64,000 nt of DNA from Caprimulgus europaeus (lineage: Eukaryota; Chordata; Aves; Caprimulgiformes; Caprimulgidae). Below, one piece after another: positions 35,205-47,462 of this stretch. The notes under the pieces were generated by a model. It did not search any database. It was not told the origin of the DNA and was given only the letters and a program-made list of their open reading frames with translations. The position numbers and the translations under genes are program-made. Numbering within the stretch: position 1 is the first letter of the stretch; every line of letters starts with the position of its first letter. The stretch lies in assembly GCA_907165065.1 (NCBI GenBank), contig OU015539.1, positions 18,010,816 to 18,074,815 on the forward strand, in the 5' to 3' direction.

Positions 35205-36785
35205 AAGTTTTACTCATTTATTTAGGTTTGGTTTTTGTCTTTAGTGCAGATACATGTTTGATCTAAACCTACACGAAAGTAGGATACAATGTATGCAAAT
35301 AGGCAAATAAATTAAATGAGGAGGAAATGGTTAGGGATTTTTTTTTTGTTTTCTGCTGAAACTTGTCACATATTTTCATTGCCTCTTTGCCTTCAATTTG
35401 TGGTTTAAAGGCTGTCTTTTATCAGGTGTTTATCCGACAGGCTGATTGTGGAGATGTCATTCCAAATATTTACAGAATTTAGGTCTGAGATGGAGTGACA
35501 TAAGACATCCTTGAAATAAATAAGAGTGTTAATAAAATAATAATATTACTGAAATTGATCTAGGAGAATGCTCTTTTATTGCTTTTGCCTCTTTGTTTTT
35601 GCAAAGATAAGAGCTGTAGAGGGTGAAGAAACAGTTTGAAATTTTATTTTGGAAGATTACCAGTATGTGATTGAGTGCAGTAAGTATTAAGTGAAAGTAT
35701 GTGGACTGCTTTTGGTAAATTAGTTTATAATGATCTTTTGTTGTTTTTATAATATATGCATATAGCAGTGCAGCACAATGATTAAGAAATTGTGGGTCTC
35801 CCTGCTTAGACAGTGATGTAAATCTTCCAAGGAACTTGATCCCGTGAGTTCTTCAGTATTTCAAATAATCTCAAATTTCAGAATTTCATATAAACATTCT
35901 AACAAGATCATTCCAACTTTAACAAGGTGACACAATGCTAATTTGATTTAAGTAATAACTGTTTTCTAATTTTAAACTCAATTTCTTATCTTATTTCAAA
36001 AGAAAATAATTCAGTGTTAAGATTTTGTTCTTTTTGTTTGATAATAGATTCAGATACTTTGCCATTGAGTTCTGCAAATGTTTGCTGGTTCTTAGCAGTC
36101 AAAGAACCGAAGTCCATGGAAGTCAGTGACTCTGCTTCAAGTTTATGATGGGAAATATGGACATTACTAGTGAGAATGAGAGTTTGGAGTTACTGAACTA
36201 TAGTAATGTACAGAAGATAAATTTCACTCTATTTTTTTTCACATTTTTGGAAGCCCATAATTTTAGCAAATAATGTTGAATTAGCAGCATCTGTATTAGC
36301 AGCACATACTTTTTTATTACTCTTTCAAAATCAACAGTAAAGCACTGTGTGAAGGTCTTGCTCAAAAGCTTGTTGGATCTGTGCACTTTGTACACTTTGG
36401 AAAGTGAACATCAGGCAATAGATCAGAGACTGAGTGATTCTCAGAGGAAGAGTACGGGCTGACAGACAAGGTGAGGTAACTGTGCAGGTTCAAATTAGCC
36501 AGGAGTGGCTTGGCATCTAGAATGTATTCTGCTATGTGAAAAGTGAAGAAGAGATTATGCAGAAGTGTTCTGCAAAATTTCTGTCAGCTGTGTACTCTAG
36601 TGCAGAGCAGCGTTTGGAAAGGACAATATTTCATTGCACTATGCACAGAGTGAAAGTCATCTGAATGGGAAAAAACTTTCTAAGGGTTTGTGTCCTCTCA
36701 AACCTTTCCTCATCCTTGTGATGACATTCATTGTACATGGGGCCAGCACCCTAGTCCCGATGCAGCAAAGCTCTTGCACAGGTAT
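35205..36785. other. Unique AT-rich sequence, nothing seen
   Basis: No gene or repeat end recognised. Confidence 0.5.
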
Positions 36786-36787
36786 TA

Positions 36788-37235
36788 AGAATCATAGGAT
36801 CATCGAGTGTTGTGAGTGGGAAGGGACCCACCAGGATCATCAGTCCAACTCCTGTCCCTGCACAGGACAATCCCAACATTCACACCATGTCCCTGAGGGC
36901 CTTGGCCAAATGCTGCTGGAATCTTGTCAGGCCTGGGGCCATGAGCACCTCCCTGGGGAGCCTGTGCCAGTGCTCCACCACCCTCTGCCTCAAGAACCTT
37001 TTCCTCATGGCCAACCTCCCCCTGCCCTGCCACATCTTCCTGCCATGGCCTCTGCTCCTGGCGTTGGTGGCCAGAGAGAAGAGCTCAGCGCCTGCCCCTC
37101 TTCCCCTGGGGAGGAAGTTCCAGACCGCCAGGAGATCTCCTCTCAGTCTCCTCTTCTCCAGGCTGAACAAACCAAGTGACTTCAGCCTCTCCTCGTACAG
37201 CTTCCCCTTCTAAACTCTTCACCAGTCTTGTGGCC
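36788..37235 (-). mobile_element. CR1 LINE 3' fragment
   Basis: Starts at the CR1 3' end (gaatcataggatcatcgag) and runs to ctcttcaccagtcttgtggcc. Same subfamily as 17440. Confidence 0.9.
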
Positions 37236-37239
37236 CTGC

Positions 37240-38310
37240 ATGCATGTATTCAACTGCTGGACTCAGACTAAAGCATCTCATAAAATAAAATATTCTTGTA
37301 GCGTTGGCATGGACAGAAGAGTTTCTTCATTAAAGAATACAGATCCAGTATCCTTGATGACATAGGAATAGGAATCCTACACATAAGATTTGTGTAAACC
37401 TATTACCTGTCCAGAACAGTTAAATTTCTAGTGAGAAGGTATGGTCCAGTCCATGGGCTGGTGTCTTACAGGTAGATAATATGAAATTTAAAATGAACAT
37501 GACTTTATTTCATGTCTATGAAAATGCAAACAGGAAGCAAGGCTTTGCAGAAGTACAGACAGATCTGTATTTTGTATGGCAGCAGTCTGATGTCACTCTT
37601 CTTTTCCTCAGTTAGCTAATGTAATTAACAGGCAGTAGTTATGTTTTATTCTTCTGTAATTTGGCAGAGTATAGATGCAGTGTAACCTTACAATTTCACC
37701 TGGGCTTTGTATAGGATGTATTGTGTGCTGATATGTGTTTAATTTTAAAATGAAACAATGTAATTGCTCTTTATTTTTATTTTATCATTTACCTACAGAA
37801 AAATTTTGCCAAGGCAAAATTTTACACTATAACATCACAGGAAGGAAAAGAAAACAAACAAAAAACCTGAAACAAACAACAGAATGCTGTTTACCATTTC
37901 TCAGATTAATGCAAACCATACTCATCTTCAGCTCATTTGGATCTTTTGTTTAGAATTCAATCTAAATGTACACTACAAACAAAAGAAAAATCCATTCTTC
38001 TTCAAGACTGGTTTGTGTCCTCTGGAGAAGATAGTTTGTCAAGTGCTCCCACCTCTGCCAAAAGAAAAAAAAAAGAGAATTAACACATATGCACATCTGT
38101 AAGTATGCATATTAATCTTAGCAATTAACTAATGAAATCCAGTTTCAACGCATTTTTATATTTTTCTTTTCTCAACTATGAAGGAAATATTTGAACTTAC
38201 CATATTTTAATTTATAAACTATTGGGTTTTTCTTTTGAACTTTAATTATATTTTCCTGCTATAATTTCACCTTTTGAGAAACAGCAGTGACAGAATGACA
38301 ATGAAATTAT
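37240..38310. other. Downstream flank of GAL
   Basis: AT-rich. No exon of a neighbouring gene could be recognised on either strand. Confidence 0.45.
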
Positions 38311-38316
38311 ACCAAT

Positions 38317-38322
38317 TTTATT
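38317..38322 (-). terminator. Candidate GAL polyadenylation signal
   Basis: AATAAA on the minus strand, four bases after the stop codon of the tentative last exon. The 3' UTR would be very short if this signal is used. Confidence 0.35.
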
Positions 38323-38325
38323 ATG

Positions 38326-38402
38326 TCAATTGATATTGTTGGATTCCAGCATCTCAAAAGTTTTCTTATTATCCAGTGATGGCAGCCACCCTACAGCCTG
38401 CT
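38326..38402 (-). CDS. GAL: GAL coding exon 5 (last exon), tentative
   Basis: This is the best in-phase continuation found. After an acceptor ccccagacag it reads [25 protein letters not shown], stop. The family's C terminus after ...HLK starts with Glu and has a short Leu-Pro rich tail, so the leading Glu, the LP motif and the total length (125) fit; the rest is not recognisably conserved. A second acceptor 21 bases upstream (tcctccccgcag, exon start 38423) has the better pyrimidine tract and is also in frame, adding seven residues. An AATAAA lies directly after the stop. Another exon elsewhere cannot be excluded. Confidence 0.5.
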
Positions 38403-41400
38403 CTGTCTGGGGAGCCCTTAAAGCTGCGGGGAGGAATTTGCAAGAGAAAGAGCTGATGGTCACTTTTAGTTATTGGAAAAATATTTCTTAGCAGTTAAAA
38501 TATTCAATTTATCTTGCAGATCAAAATTGATGTCCAATCTGAATAACTATTCCCTGAATCTGAATCCCATGAGTGGGAGTTTTCCCCCTTCTCCCAAAGG
38601 AACACATCTAAACCAATATATTTAAGTTAGTAAATGTAATTTGAGAAAAAATGTCATAGCACTTCTACCATAGTAAAGGATTTTTTCACCTCCTAAACAT
38701 GCAGTTCTGATTTTGTGTAAGAGTTTGTACTAACTAATAAACATGGTTAAGGGACACTATGATAACATTCTGGGTCTTTTGCAACCTGGGAATACAAGAA
38801 GTATCTCAGGGAAAAGCCATTTTATATGATCTGGAGATCCCCTTTTTAATGAGGACAGATAATACTACCATCTTCTCTGAATAAAAACAGCTGCTTGTCA
38901 TCACTATCTTAAACAAGGAGTTGTTATGTACAGTTACCTACAGCCTTTTTTTGCTAATTCATCCCTGGGACGAAGTAATTTGAATTTCTGCAAGAGGCTT
39001 TTTATTTTCTTGCCCAGCCTAGCAGCTCTTCACCTGCTCATCAAAGAGTGCCTGCTTGAGCTCAGCCTGCTTGAGCTCAGAGTGTTTCACACCCTTTCTG
39101 TTGTGTCCAGTTACCGGCTGGACTTCCCAGACTCACATGGCTGGAGAAAGGAGTGTTTAGGATTCCTTCTCCTTCACAGTGCACAACAAACAAGCTACTA
39201 CTTTGTCCACAGTAAACATACATGCTAATAATCTTCCTTAAATACACATCTGAATGATCCCAGACCCTTAGTACTAAAAATAAAGAGTTTTTGTTCCAAA
39301 TGCAAAGTGGATTCGATAAACACTGGGTCGATACTGTCAGTAGTGAGAATTATTTTGCTTGGGTAGATGCAATTCACTTGGAAAATTATACAAAAGTAAT
39401 CTAGAATTTTATTTCCTACATACAAAGAAGATTAACAGCTCTCTTGACAGTCTGTTTTAATAATGAAATTAAAACACAAATGTGACACACTGTTCTTTGC
39501 TATTATTCCACAGCATACATTTGCCACAAAATTGCTTATAATTTGGTGTATATCAAGATGAGATTATAGAAGTTACAGATTTATTGAATTGTCTGCTTTC
39601 TGAGACAGAGAATTCCTCAAACATTTGTAGTAAAAATAACATTTTTCCTTCCTCATGTTTTCTTCACAAGTATAGATTATAATCTATACATTTTGATTAT
39701 ATTTTTAAATTTTGCAGACAGTTTTATAAGGGCTGAAGTTTTTCAGAGCTCAGAATTATGGGTTTTTTTAAAAAAGCAAAACTAATGAAAACTCGAGAGC
39801 AGATTTCTTCTTAACCTAATGCTATAATGAAGGTACCATTTTATGGAATTAGCTGAAAGCTCAGTTTTATAATTCTTGTCATAATTTTGAGATTCCATGA
39901 GCTGTTTGACAATATTCAGCTTAGTGTTGCTGCAATTTTCTGATGTGACTTTATTGTAGAATACATGTAGAAGGGGAGATTGATTTATTTTGGCACTAAC
40001 AAGTGTTTCAGAATTTCAGCCAACTCATCCTGTTATTAAACTGAGGTCTTATTTACTTCGTTATTGAATCGTTTTATACTAACTTCCATGCAATCAGTCT
40101 GTATTTAGTTTACTTTCAACTCTTCTAAAAGCTGAGTCCATACCATTTTAGTAGCAGCTCTTCATATTTTCAAGTGCCCAGAGTAATAAAATGGTATTAG
40201 CACCCTGATAGGTTGGATGTTCAATGACCTGCAGTTTGGCAGGACAACCTGCACTCTCCAAGTCAGCCCTTTTCCGAAGTGCGCTAAAATAGAATGGACA
40301 GATCCGTGCCCCACCAGAGGTGCTGTTCAAAGTCTGTTACACCCAAATCTGTAGCAGACTTGTACATTCAATGATCATAGAACCACAGACTGGTTTGAGT
40401 GGGAAGGGACCCTTCAAGGCCATCCAGTCCCAACCCCCTGCAGTGACAGGGACATCTTCAACCAGAGCAGGTTGCTCAGAGCCCCGTCCAACCTGACCTT
40501 GGATGTTTCCAGGGATGGGGCTTCTACCACGTCTCTGGGAAACCTGGGCCAGGGTTTCATCATCCTCAGTGTAAAAATTTCCTTCCTTACATCTAGTTTG
40601 AATCTCCCCTCTTTTAGTTTAAAAACATCACCCCTTATCGCTACAGGCCCTGCTAAAAAGTCCCTCCCATCTTTCTTACAGGCCCTCTTCAAATATTGGA
40701 AGGCCACTGGAAGGTCTCCCCGGAGCCTTCTCTTCTCCAGCTGAACAACCCCAACTCTCTCAGCCTGTCCTCATAGCAGAGGTGTTCCAGCCCTTGGATC
40801 ATAGTCCTATATTCTCAGTAACTTCCCACCAGAAAGTGTGAAAGATTAAAAAGGTATTCACTAACCTTTAAGATGCAAGTAAGTCAAAAATTCAATTACT
40901 GTGCGCACAATGTTTTCATCAGCCAGTGGTGTTCCAAGATTCCCTACAAAACAAGTTGGTTGTTACTTAATGTTAACAAGACCTACTGTATGTGACATTG
41001 TGGCTAGGTTTATGATTACTCTGAAGAAAAGCTATCTGAAATTTCTTTTTCCTTGAAATCCTTAATGAAAAAAAACTCATTTAATGGAAGCGCAAAGCCA
41101 CTTTAGGTTAGGTGACTGCAACTCTCGGAAGCAAAACTGCCCAGCTTTGTATGCTGTTGCTGCATAGGAGGGAGCTGCTTTGACACCTTCATGGTCATGG
41201 TCTTTAAGGCTTTATGAGTTCTGTTGCAGGAAAGAGTCATCCTCTGTTCTCAACTCTCTCTTTTATGTCCACTATCCTGAGGTTGAAGGGAAAGGTAAAT
41301 TTAGTGAACAAGTTAACCAGCTTTGCAAAACAGTTAAAAATTCTTCACGTAGTCTGACTTTGTTCCTAATAAGCCACTCAACTGATACATAGCCCAGAAG

Positions 41401-44400
41401 GCAGTCCTGGGGCTTCACAAAAAGCTCAGAAAGGTGTGTTACTGCCTTTGTGTCTAATACAATATCCTCCTCTTTGGTCTTGTGGAAGTATGCCTCATGA
41501 TGCTTTTCAAACGGCCCGATCTGTCGAGCTTCCTGGGAGCTTGTTATTTGGCAGGCTGACAAGTACATTTTTATGTCTACCTAAAAAAAAAAAGGGGGGG
41601 GGGGAACGATACATCTTGCTTTTTATAAACAGCATGGAGATTTGTTCCATATTAGAGAATAAATGGTAGGTAATTTCCCTAAGATTTTTATTTCTCTGCA
41701 TATAGAACAGATGGGTACCAGTACCTGATTGACAGTCCATTACGACATCCCTTAAAATACTGTCCCTGGATGTTATCTTTTAATCTCAGAAAACAGTCTG
41801 ACAGACTGACTTTGCAGCAAGTGAATGTTGGGAGAGTTCTTCCACCCAGGAAGAGAAGATTTAAGCCTCCAGTGATGTACAAGTCAGAAGGCAGACTGAG
41901 CTCTGTAGCACAAATAAAAAATACTGATGGGGAGTTATAAGGACATGGAGGTTTCTGGTATATAGAGAGCCAGCATTTAAGAATTTTGCATCTAAAAGTT
42001 GCAAAGATGTTGTTATTATTTCAAGTTTTTCTTAATTTAATTTTTATTCTGACCTAAACTTTTATGGATTTATGCTATGATTAATTATTATTATATTTAT
42101 CTTACTATAAATATAGTATATATAGAGAGTATATATATTTATATCCCTAGATTTATATAATTTCTTAACACAGATTTTATTACTAATGTGATATTTATTG
42201 GACAAATATTTTCCTATAGTGATTGAGCACATTGTACATATGTATTTCTATATACTCTGCTATTGACCTTTATTCTGTATAACCAGTTACTTGCAGACTC
42301 CAGTGAAAAAAACAGTTATGCTCTTGGAATTTAAAGACTTTCCTAATTATGCTCAAAGATTTTTTTTTTTTCCCCTGGACCTAGTGCTCTGTAACTAATA
42401 CAGCTTACAAGTTCTTCCAGGTTATCTGGAGAGCTTGTGAACCTTGCAGCATTCCTTAAAAGAAAGAGAGCAGTCCTTTGCATGAATTCTTTTACAGTAA
42501 TAATGTGTATGTTTTAAGACACTTTTAAAAATAATCAGCAGAATTTAATTTAAAAAAATATTACTCATGTTCAATTAAAATAGAATTCTGACTACCTTGT
42601 CCATTTTTTAGATTCAAATCTCCTTTGGATAGGAACTCTGTAATAAACTTCAGCTTCAAAGAAAACTTTCGATGAGAGAAGAGCATCTAAAATGAGGTCC
42701 ATAACAAAGGCAACTAGATAATTTTCAGGTCCCACCCAGACAAGTTTTGTTTACTTGCAGTTGTGGAGGTGCAGCAATACCTGGCAAAAGAGTTCCCTAA
42801 CCCCTAAAGGTCGTGTTCCTGTAAGGGAGTTAGTAGTAGATCCACAGATGGCAACACGTTGCAATCTGAGCTGCGCTGTTAGTTTACAAATGCTTTCCTT
42901 GCTCATTGGTTCTGACTGGTATAATATTACTTTTCCACCAGTGTCTGTGGAAGTAGGTTCTTCCTTATTTTCCCCTTTTTAACTAAAAGCAAAAAAATAC
43001 CAAACCCCTATGTAACTAAGTACCAGAACTAAGCTGGCAGTCATTCTAACAACATAACAACTAAGAAATGTATTAATGTCACTCCTATTTACAAAGTAAT
43101 TATGTCCATTAAATTGTCATTAAGCACATTTCCTTTATTTATGAATTTATGTAGTGTTAGCTATATTTGTGTTGTGCTGAGTGGATTTAAAATAGCAAGA
43201 ATCTGGAGATGGTGATTTTGTCCTCCCCGTTAGTGCAACGAGGAACGTAAGAGTACTCGCGTGAGTAGGGCTGTCTCTGGCTGCAGAGGAGCAGATCCCT
43301 CTTTAGCGATGCCAGTCTAAAGAGTTCCAGCTCACTTTAGGCGTCTGCAGCAGATTTAGTCTCACCTCAGGAGAAACAGACAGGTTTTTCTAGAAGTTTC
43401 TACATCTTATCCTGAAGCAGATGTTCCGAATAAATCCGAAAAGCGTCGGCTTCTCTTCTTGCAGGGAGTCTAGACACGTCTTGTAGAGGTCCAGCTCTGG
43501 ATGATGGATCCAGAGCAAGGCCACATCCTTTTCACTGTCATTCACCTTGAAACAGGATGTTGACTTGACTTCGATTCTGACTAGGTTCTCAATCTTTTGA
43601 TGAAGATAAGCCATCTTGCTTAAATACAGGAAATACTGTGAGACTTGGCATGGATTGATTATTTTTTTTTTAAAATAGTGGAGCCTCTGACAACATAAAC
43701 AGTGTCACATAGCTCCCAGGTCTGGAGTCAGCTCTGGAGTAGCAGAATGAAATAAGTATTTGACAGCTTCTACAGCTTCCCCACCGCAAGATTCCTTTAT
43801 GGGCTCACTTCTTTGCAAAAAAAAAATTAAAAAATTAAAAAGAACTCTCGAGTGTGTAGGGTGATGTTTGAAATACTTGAACATACGAAAAGAAAAAAAT
43901 AGGTCTATTCAAAGTACTGATCTATTAGACATTAAAAGCAACATAATTCTGGTGGTTTTAAACTCCAACCATGTACAGAGAGCACACTGAATGGACAAGT
44001 TTCATTTCTCCTCCTTTCATACGCGTATTAGGATTTTTGTTGAAGTGCAACAACAGCCTTCTATCTAAGTAGTTAGTTAACTGAATAACAATAAATAAAT
44101 GACTAACATAAAAACCAAATCAACGATATTGGCTTTTGGAATTTCATTACCTGCTTTAATATCCTCATCAGGCTGTATTTCACGTTTACCAGTGAAGCCA
44201 TGTTTGTCATTGAAAGATCTGTGGTTATCTACTGCATCTGGTAAATAAATTAAAAATCAGAGGACATTAACTGACTTAACAACAACCTCTGCTACATCAC
44301 TCGCTTTCACGGATTTCAAATAAAAGATCATGATGGGCACTTTGGATGTAAAAAATGACAAAGAAGCAATTAATGCATCACTAAACATAATAACCTTTCT

Positions 44401-47309
44401 TCCAAATTTGTGCTTAGGATTTATATCATTTACAGCCCCAGTCCTGTCCTACACAATTCCTGAAGCTACTACTGAATTCAGCAGAAGTTGTAAAGAAATG
44501 GGAGTTTTCACATTCATGTACAATTCAGGAAGTTGTTTTTTGCTGCTTTCCTCTATTTTTAGAAAATGTCGCCGATGAGTTTGCTTAAAAGAAAACCGCA
44601 GGTGGTTTTGGAAGGTTATTCATGTAAACTATCTTACATGCCCCTGGTGCCTCTTCTCTCCCCCTTGCAATGGGCATTTCCTTTATCAGCAAAAGCTGAT
44701 CAATACGACCTGCAACAGAGGATGACTCCTATTATCCGGTCTTAGATCAATGGCACTTTGACAAGCACGCTGCCCCACAGTATCTTCGCCAGTTTGATCA
44801 GATCTGCTTTGGGGCAGATACGTCCAAACATTTACAGACCCAGGTAATACATCTAAGATGCTTTAATCTATTTTTAGGTATCCTTAAAGTTAGTTAAAAA
44901 GAATTAAGAGAGTCAGGTACCTGTAGTATTTGTTATGTATTACTGAGACTGAAAATACAGAAACATTGGTAATGAGTGATGCTGCATTAGTAAAAAATAA
45001 TAAAGACAGATACTTGAGGCAGCTTAACACTGTATTTCACTTTTCTTATAATCTACATTTCTGATTCCCCATCTTTGTAAATCAACGTCTTCCTGTATTT
45101 TAAACACCCTGTACATTAAATATTTTTCACATAGTGAACTATCAATACTTACAGTCATGAGTTTGAATGTTATTGTTTTAACTTATTTTGCTTTAATTGA
45201 AAAAAAAAAAGTATAATAAAGCCAGGTAGCAAAGATATTTTCATATAGATTTAAAGATTAAATACATTGAGAAGTGTCAAAATGTCACATTTGTCATCCT
45301 TCTCATAACATCTAAGATGCTAAAAGATTTTGTAACACTTTTAGGGTGGGGGAGAGAAGGATTTGTCATCCAAAATTACAGTTCAGAAGCACAAAGAGGG
45401 ACCAGGTGTGCTTCTGGATACAAAGGAAAGCCTCACACCACAGCTCTGCTGTAGGAAAGAGTGGTTATTGTCTAAGACAAAGCAAGTCTATAGTAGGCAT
45501 GTAACAAATATCTAAAGGACTGTTCTCACAAATGAGTATCTTCAGCCTTGCAGGTTTAGAAAAAATTACCGCATTGATCAGAAAAGTGATAAGCACACTA
45601 CACCAAAATGGTTTACAAGAAAAAAAACCAAAAACAATCCCAAACCAACAACTCCCTCCCCAAAACTTCTGCATTTTGAAATAACGCAAAAAGAAAATAA
45701 AAGAGAAGTGCTTGACTTACGTGGCCCAAGTAGGTACCCAGCACTGTTCAAAGTCCAGCCCCTTTTTTCTTTTGCCTTAAAGAAAAAAAATGCAAGTTAT
45801 GTTTTTCTATGAACTACATGGTGCTTTCTGAAGACAAAGCAAAGAGCACCCAACTGGACGTGCTCTTAGTAGAAAGTGTCTTCTGAAGGCTTAAAATCCA
45901 GAAATATTTTAAAAAATAAAAGGCAATACTATTGAAGCAAATATTAATGGTGAACTCTCGCCTCCTCCCCATGAAGTTTTGCTGTTGACATTTGTGGGGT
46001 ATGAAGCTTTCACACCATACCAGTGAAACTGCACATTGCACCTTGGAGACAGAAATTTTGACTTGGTACTCTCAGTTTACAACATCAACCCCTAACAATC
46101 ACCTAAACCCACAGCAACATTCGCTTTTAATTGTTTGGATTTACATGACAGCCTCTTTATTTTATAAAAGCCCCTATGGACACCAACTTTTCTGAGGCAG
46201 ACGAGACATCCACTCACTTTTCACAGAGTCACAGTATGGTGGGGTGGGAAGGGACCTCTGGAGATCACCCAGTCCAACCCCCCTGCCAAAGCAGGTCCAT
46301 CTCCAGCAGGTTGCACACGATGGTGTCCAGGTGGGTTTGAATCTCTCCAGAGATGGAGACTCCACACCCTCTCTGGGCAGCCTGGCCCAGGGCTCTGGCA
46401 CCCTCACACTCAGGAAGTTTCTCCTCATGTTTCAGTGGAACCTCCTGTGTTCCAGTTTGTGCCCATTGCCCCTTGTCCTGTCACTGGGCACCACTGAGAA
46501 GAGTCTGGCCCCATCCTCTCGACACCCACCCTTTAGATTTTGATCAGCATTGATGAGATCCCCTCTCAGGCTGCTCTTCTCCAGGCTGAACAGACCCAGC
46601 TCTCTCAGCCTCTCCTCCTAAGAAAGATGCTCCAGTCCCTCATCATCTCTGTGGCCTCCACTGGACTCTCTCCAGTAGTTCCCTGTCTCTCTGGAACTGG
46701 GGAGCCCAGAACTGGACACAGCACTCCAGATGTGGCCTCACTGGGGCAGAATAGAGAGGAAGGAGAACCTCCCTCGACCTGCTGGCCACACTCTTCTCAG
46801 AGCACCTCAGGAGACCATTGGTCATCTTGGCCATGAGGTCACACAGTTGGCTCATGGTCATCCACCAGCACTCCCAGGTCCTTCTCTGCAGAGCTGCTTT
46901 CCAGCAGGTCACCCCCCAACCTGTCCTGGTGCCTGGGGTGATCCCTCCCCAGGTGCAGGACCCTACACTTCCCCTTACTGAACTTCCTCAGGTTCCTCTG
47001 CGCCCAACCCTCCAGCCTGTCCAGATCTCGCTGAATGGCACCATGGCCTTTTGGGCCATAAACTAGACACTTTTTTCCCCCTTTGGTAATATTTTTTGTT
47101 ACAAGCGAGATTTAATATTCAAGAACTTTATCTAAGAGCCTGTTTATTGCCCAGTGAGTGCTGCAGCTCGCCTACCCCTGGAGCCGAGCACAGGGGTGTT
47201 TGCCGGCCGTGCCCGGGTCGGTACTCACCGGGAGGACCAGGCCGCGCGGGTCTGAGAGGGCGGCGCCGAGCAGCAGCGGCAGCAGCAGGAGGGCAGCGCG
47301 CCTCGGCAT
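38326..47309 (-). CDS. GAL: Galanin/GMAP prepropeptide (five coding exons)
   Basis: Secreted neuropeptide precursor. Known family role: galanin acts on G-protein-coupled galanin receptors in neurons and endocrine cells; the C-terminal part is GMAP. Joining 47309-47229, 45775-45721, 44237-44151, 40943-40866 and 38402-38326 on the minus strand gives 378 nt (125 residues plus stop), close to the 123 residues of human galanin precursor. Order: signal peptide (1-19 or so), short propeptide ending in Lys-Arg, 29-residue galanin starting [14 protein letters not shown], then Gly-Lys-Arg for amidation and cleavage, then GMAP with the conserved [16 protein letters not shown] segment. All junctions use GT-AG and reading phase is kept throughout. 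The first four exons are firm; the last is less certain. CR1 copies lie in the signal-galanin intron (46222-47045) and the last intron (40377-40797). Confidence 0.95.
40377..40797 (-). mobile_element. CR1 LINE 3' fragment in GAL last intron
   Basis: Inserted between GAL coding exon 4 and the tentative last exon, in the same orientation as the gene. Contains ttgagtgggaagggacccttc and ends near gaggtgttccagcccttgg. Confidence 0.92.
40866..40943 (-). CDS. GAL: GAL coding exon 4: GMAP core
   Basis: Codes [10 protein letters not shown] then [16 protein letters not shown], the most conserved part of galanin message-associated peptide. The acceptor is cttgttttgtag and the donor AAAG|gttagtg. The 78-nt exon joins exon 3 in phase (the split codon GGG is completed). 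A CR1 copy begins about 70 bases downstream in the following intron. Confidence 0.94.
44151..44237 (-). CDS. GAL: GAL coding exon 3: galanin 14-29, amidation site, GMAP start
   Basis: Completes the split His codon and continues [15 protein letters not shown], then Gly-Lys-Arg. Gly donates the C-terminal amide and Lys-Arg is cleaved, giving a 29-residue amide ending in Thr, as in birds, rather than the 30-residue non-amidated human form. GMAP starts [10 protein letters not shown]. The acceptor is atttaccag, the donor GCAG|gtaatg (44145-44150). Length 87 nt, phases 1-in and 1-out. Confidence 0.97.
45721..45775 (-). CDS. GAL: GAL coding exon 2: cleavage site and galanin 1-13
   Basis: Codes AKEKR then [13 protein letters not shown] and the first base of the His codon. 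Lys-Arg is the prohormone convertase site that frees the N terminus of galanin; the first 13 residues of galanin are the receptor-binding, nearly invariant part. The acceptor is ctttaag and the donor is CCAC|gtaagt (45715-45720). It starts in phase 0 and ends one base into a codon. Confidence 0.97.
46222..47045 (-). mobile_element. CR1 LINE 3' fragment in GAL intron after signal exon
   Basis: 824 bp, well preserved, same orientation as GAL, ending about 180 bases from the signal-peptide exon donor. Reaches into the ORF2 end (cctgtccagatctcgctgaatggc). Confidence 0.94.
47229..47309 (-). CDS. GAL: GAL coding exon 1: signal peptide
   Basis: Codes 27 residues: Met-Pro-Arg-Arg, then a hydrophobic core ([14 protein letters not shown]), then a short propeptide ending ...GLVLP. 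The ATG at 47309 directly follows a splice acceptor (ttcctccgcag), so this exon starts at or next to its own start codon, as in mammalian GAL where exon 1 is non-coding. The donor is CCG|gtgagt, with gtgagt at 47223-47228. The exon ends in phase 0, matching the next exon. An alternative upstream start is unlikely because the preceding bases are intronic. Confidence 0.92.
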
Positions 47310-47462
47310 CTGCGGAGGAAGCGCGGGTGCGCTGAGGTGTCCGGGACACTTCAGGCCCCGCCGCAGGGGAGGACCGGGGGAAGAGAGATCCCGTCCCGCA
47401 ACCGGGGCGCCGATCTAGCACCCAAAGACCCGGGACGGGGCTGAGGGGCGGGGGCTGGGTAC

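Larger units (their letters stand above)
40148..44852 (-). other. Series of exon-like open segments inside GAL introns
   Basis: Seven minus-strand open segments lie between or beside GAL exons 3 and 4 and are not part of GAL: 44710-44852, 43390-43614, 42781-42978, 42596-42713, 41725-41902, 41272-41580 and 40148-40333. Several have good splice-like borders: a long C/T tract then ttag before 41580, tttttatttgtgctacag before 41902, and CAG|gtactg after 41725. Translations look protein-like (for example [37 protein letters not shown]), and the last ends in a stop. I do not recognise the product. Reading phases do not chain across neighbouring segments, and opposite-strand frames are open in places, so this may be a decayed gene or chance. 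Confidence 0.2.

Noticed and set aside
40139-40158. 40148-40333 as the true GAL last exon
   Set aside because: It starts in phase 0 whereas GAL exon 4 ends one base into a codon, and shifted acceptors give no GMAP-like tail.
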